The notes below the pieces were generated by a model. That model worked only from the letters and a program-made list of their open reading frames with translations. It had not been told where the DNA came from and made no database searches. A stretch of DNA of 64,000 nucleotides from Baylisascaris procyonis. Lineage: Eukaryota; Nematoda; Chromadorea; Rhabditida; Ascarididae. Location: the NCBI GenBank assembly GCA_037389465.1, contig JAZARR010000221.1:3140501-3204500 (forward strand), given 5' to 3'. Made by a program: the position numbers and the translations under genes. Positions 62,475 to 64,000 of the stretch are shown here, piece by piece. Each line of letters opens with the position of its first letter. Position 1 is the stretch's first letter.

Positions 62475-63693
62475 CTTGTAAGTGAACACAACTTATAAGT
62501 TTTCAACTCTTGCGACTTATGGAGGGTGATCTCATACAATGTTAATGCATCGTTCTAGGACGTCGATTCCTCTGTCTTCTAAAATCAGGACAATGATTAT
62601 TATAAAGAGCAGTTTTGATTTTGAAGTACTTTCACTGGTTTTCATGCTCCCTTCCAGAGGTTCTGATTTCACTTGCGTCTCATTATTGCCTTAAATTATA
62701 TTGACATTGACGTTGATAACAAAATATTCGAGAAGAAGACTACCTACATCCTTCAAGCAGTATGAAATATTGTTACTAAACCTGTATGCGCATGATCTAA
62801 CAATTGCATGAAGAAATTGAATGGCAAAAACCATATCTAGACAACCATTCAAACTGTTAACTTTGTTTGCATACGCCAGTTTCCAATTTACCTCAGTAGA
62901 ATGTTCTGAGCAAGCAAACAGTCTGATAGAAACCGGTCCCGTTTCCGTGTTAATAAAACGTTTTCAGCAGTTGATTCACATATCGTCCTAAGAGGGAAAC
63001 AAAACAAAGCAACTCCTTTCACTATGTATACTTCAATATAGCATCGTTTCTCTCAAAATCTCTGATGTCGTTCTTTCAAAAAAGTTTTGCGATTCGATCT
63101 GTCAAAAAAAAACCGAACGGCACCCAAATATATCGCAAATTTGATCATCTCTGCACATTAAATTACAGACAGGTCCTTCGACTCCGACACAGTGTTGTGT
63201 AACAGTTAGCGGTCTTGCAACAGTATTTTAATAACACCTGCTAAACAACAATAACCTCCTCACAACTCGCGGGTCATTCGAAATGCAATTCGAGGCTATA
63301 GGTGTGAGTGGAGTGATCTTGATGTATTTCAGATTTGAAAAAGAAAGAGGATCCATATGAGGTAAAGCATACAGATCAGCTCCGGAAGTCGATTGTCGAA
63401 AGATGTCTCTGAGGTTAGAAAAACAAAGACTTAGCATTTTTCAATGTCGGCAGTGCGCATTCAAAGTATAATCGCTTCATAAATGATGGAGATTTCACAG
63501 AATGAGAAGAGATCCCACTCGTGGATCTTACCTTAAAGAGTCTGAGGTGCTAGACCTCATCTCTTTTGCGGCGGTGTCGAAGTTATACTTACTTTCGGAA
63601 CGATGCAGAAATTTCAGAAACTTATAAGTTCTATTGTGGTGAATCAATGGCGACGAGGTTTGCTTTTCAGTGGTAATCAAAGAAACGTTTCCA
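60374..63693 (-). CDS. Unrecognised gene, eight 3' exons (partial, about 321 residues)
   Basis: In transcript order the exons are 63693-63532 (5' border tentative; 63662 also fits), 63408-63264, 62369-62293, 61891-61822, 61375-61268, 61200-61043 (or 61040), 61008-60851 and 60462-60374. Every donor and acceptor phase matches, and the sum is 1 + 322 codons including TAA. Splice sites are mostly strong (AAG/GTAAGA, CCTTTCCAG, ACTG/GTAAGG). The text is clearly protein-like: SGADLYALPHMDPLSFSN, LCPCMHNVSIFTPIRPIAPV, HPFLLAAEQNIYARIVYAIK, WMFERDFLEAMRKLGKVKKA, ENVQLDFFIPVALTSND. Two hydrophobic stretches (NIYARIVYAIKWLIF; FSLYAFSKNVLPILF) might be buried helices or weak membrane segments. I do not recognise a family. 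The gene must begin beyond 63693, probably outside the window. A (TA)n tract sits in one intron. It is convergent with the membrane-protein gene. Confidence 0.65.
62406..62472. repeat. (TA)n microsatellite
   Basis: 67 bp of TA repeat in the - strand gene's intron between exons 63264 and 62369, about 35 bp upstream (in transcript sense) of the acceptor at 62370. Confidence 0.98.
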
Positions 63694-64000
63694 CTGATGA
63701 AGCCAGATATAAATTTTTAGCACTGTGCAAAAGTTATTTCTGTAAAACTAGCAAAACTTTTCCTAAGCTTAGTGACCTATTTGGCAGAAAACGTATACTG
63801 CATATTGCTTTTTAGATCACTTCCCACTCGTTCTTAACCTCACATTTTTTTAATGGCGACCTGGCAAGGTATTATATTTATGCTTTGTTTTGCCATCCTT
63901 CTCAACATCCTGCTTTTTCCATTTATATGTTTATGTTCATACAAATCGTGAGTCAGAGATAATCATCGCCTTAAATAGTCTACTAATAGTGGGCACTCAC
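63694..64000. other. Right edge; no further exon resolved
   Basis: Expected to be an intron or earlier exon of the - strand gene. The - strand frame of the exon ending at 63693 stays open back to about 63720, so the exon may be slightly longer. Beyond that I see no open frame with good splice borders. Confidence 0.4.

Noticed and set aside
63603..63815. 70-codon + strand open frame at the right edge
   Set aside because: It is the antisense shadow of the - strand exon 63693-63532 and has no splice or start context of its own.

Overview
The window is nuclear DNA of a nematode. Coding blocks are short (24-240 bp), they read through GT-AG introns of hundreds to thousands of bases whose acceptors end in TTTCAG or TTGCAG, and the rest is A+T-rich with (TA)n microsatellites. 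Introns near 0.8 kb are much longer than in Caenorhabditis, so I lean towards an ascaridoid or other spirurine (clade III) worm. That placement is inference only. There are no bacterial features, CRISPR arrays, rRNA genes or convincing tRNA genes.

Layout. (1) A possible last exon of an upstream + strand gene ends at 612. (2) From 885 to 40074 (+) lies one large gene that I rebuilt exon by exon, about 50 exons and roughly 2,280 codons. It is the kinetochore protein Rod (KNTC1; ROD-1 in C. elegans), the large subunit of the Rod-Zwilch-ZW10 complex. Its order of conserved blocks follows the human protein from the N-terminal beta-propeller to the end of the helical solenoid. (3) 40075-44261 holds a (TA)n tract and a GA-rich tract but no gene I can support. 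(4) From 44262 to 59785 (+) is a seven-exon gene for a multi-pass membrane protein with a Pro/Gly/Tyr/Asn-rich C-terminal tail; I do not recognise the family, though the layout is MARVEL-like. Its first intron carries nine copies of a 24-bp repeat, most with the octamer ATTTGCAT. (5) From 63693 down to 60374 (-) are eight consecutive exons of an unrecognised gene that runs in from the right edge and converges on gene 4.

Confidence rests on splice phase: I accepted exons where donor phase, acceptor phase and reading frame all agree. The weak points are stated in the entries: a gap between 22097 and 23230, uncertain joins near 3436-3583, 8424-8723, 24550 and 33843, and an in-frame TGA at 16109-16111. 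The three main genes are unrelated in function as far as I can tell. The most useful second looks are the Rod gene's odd splicing (GC-AG introns, microexons, an in-frame alternative donor, the TGA), the octamer array, and the two unrecognised genes.
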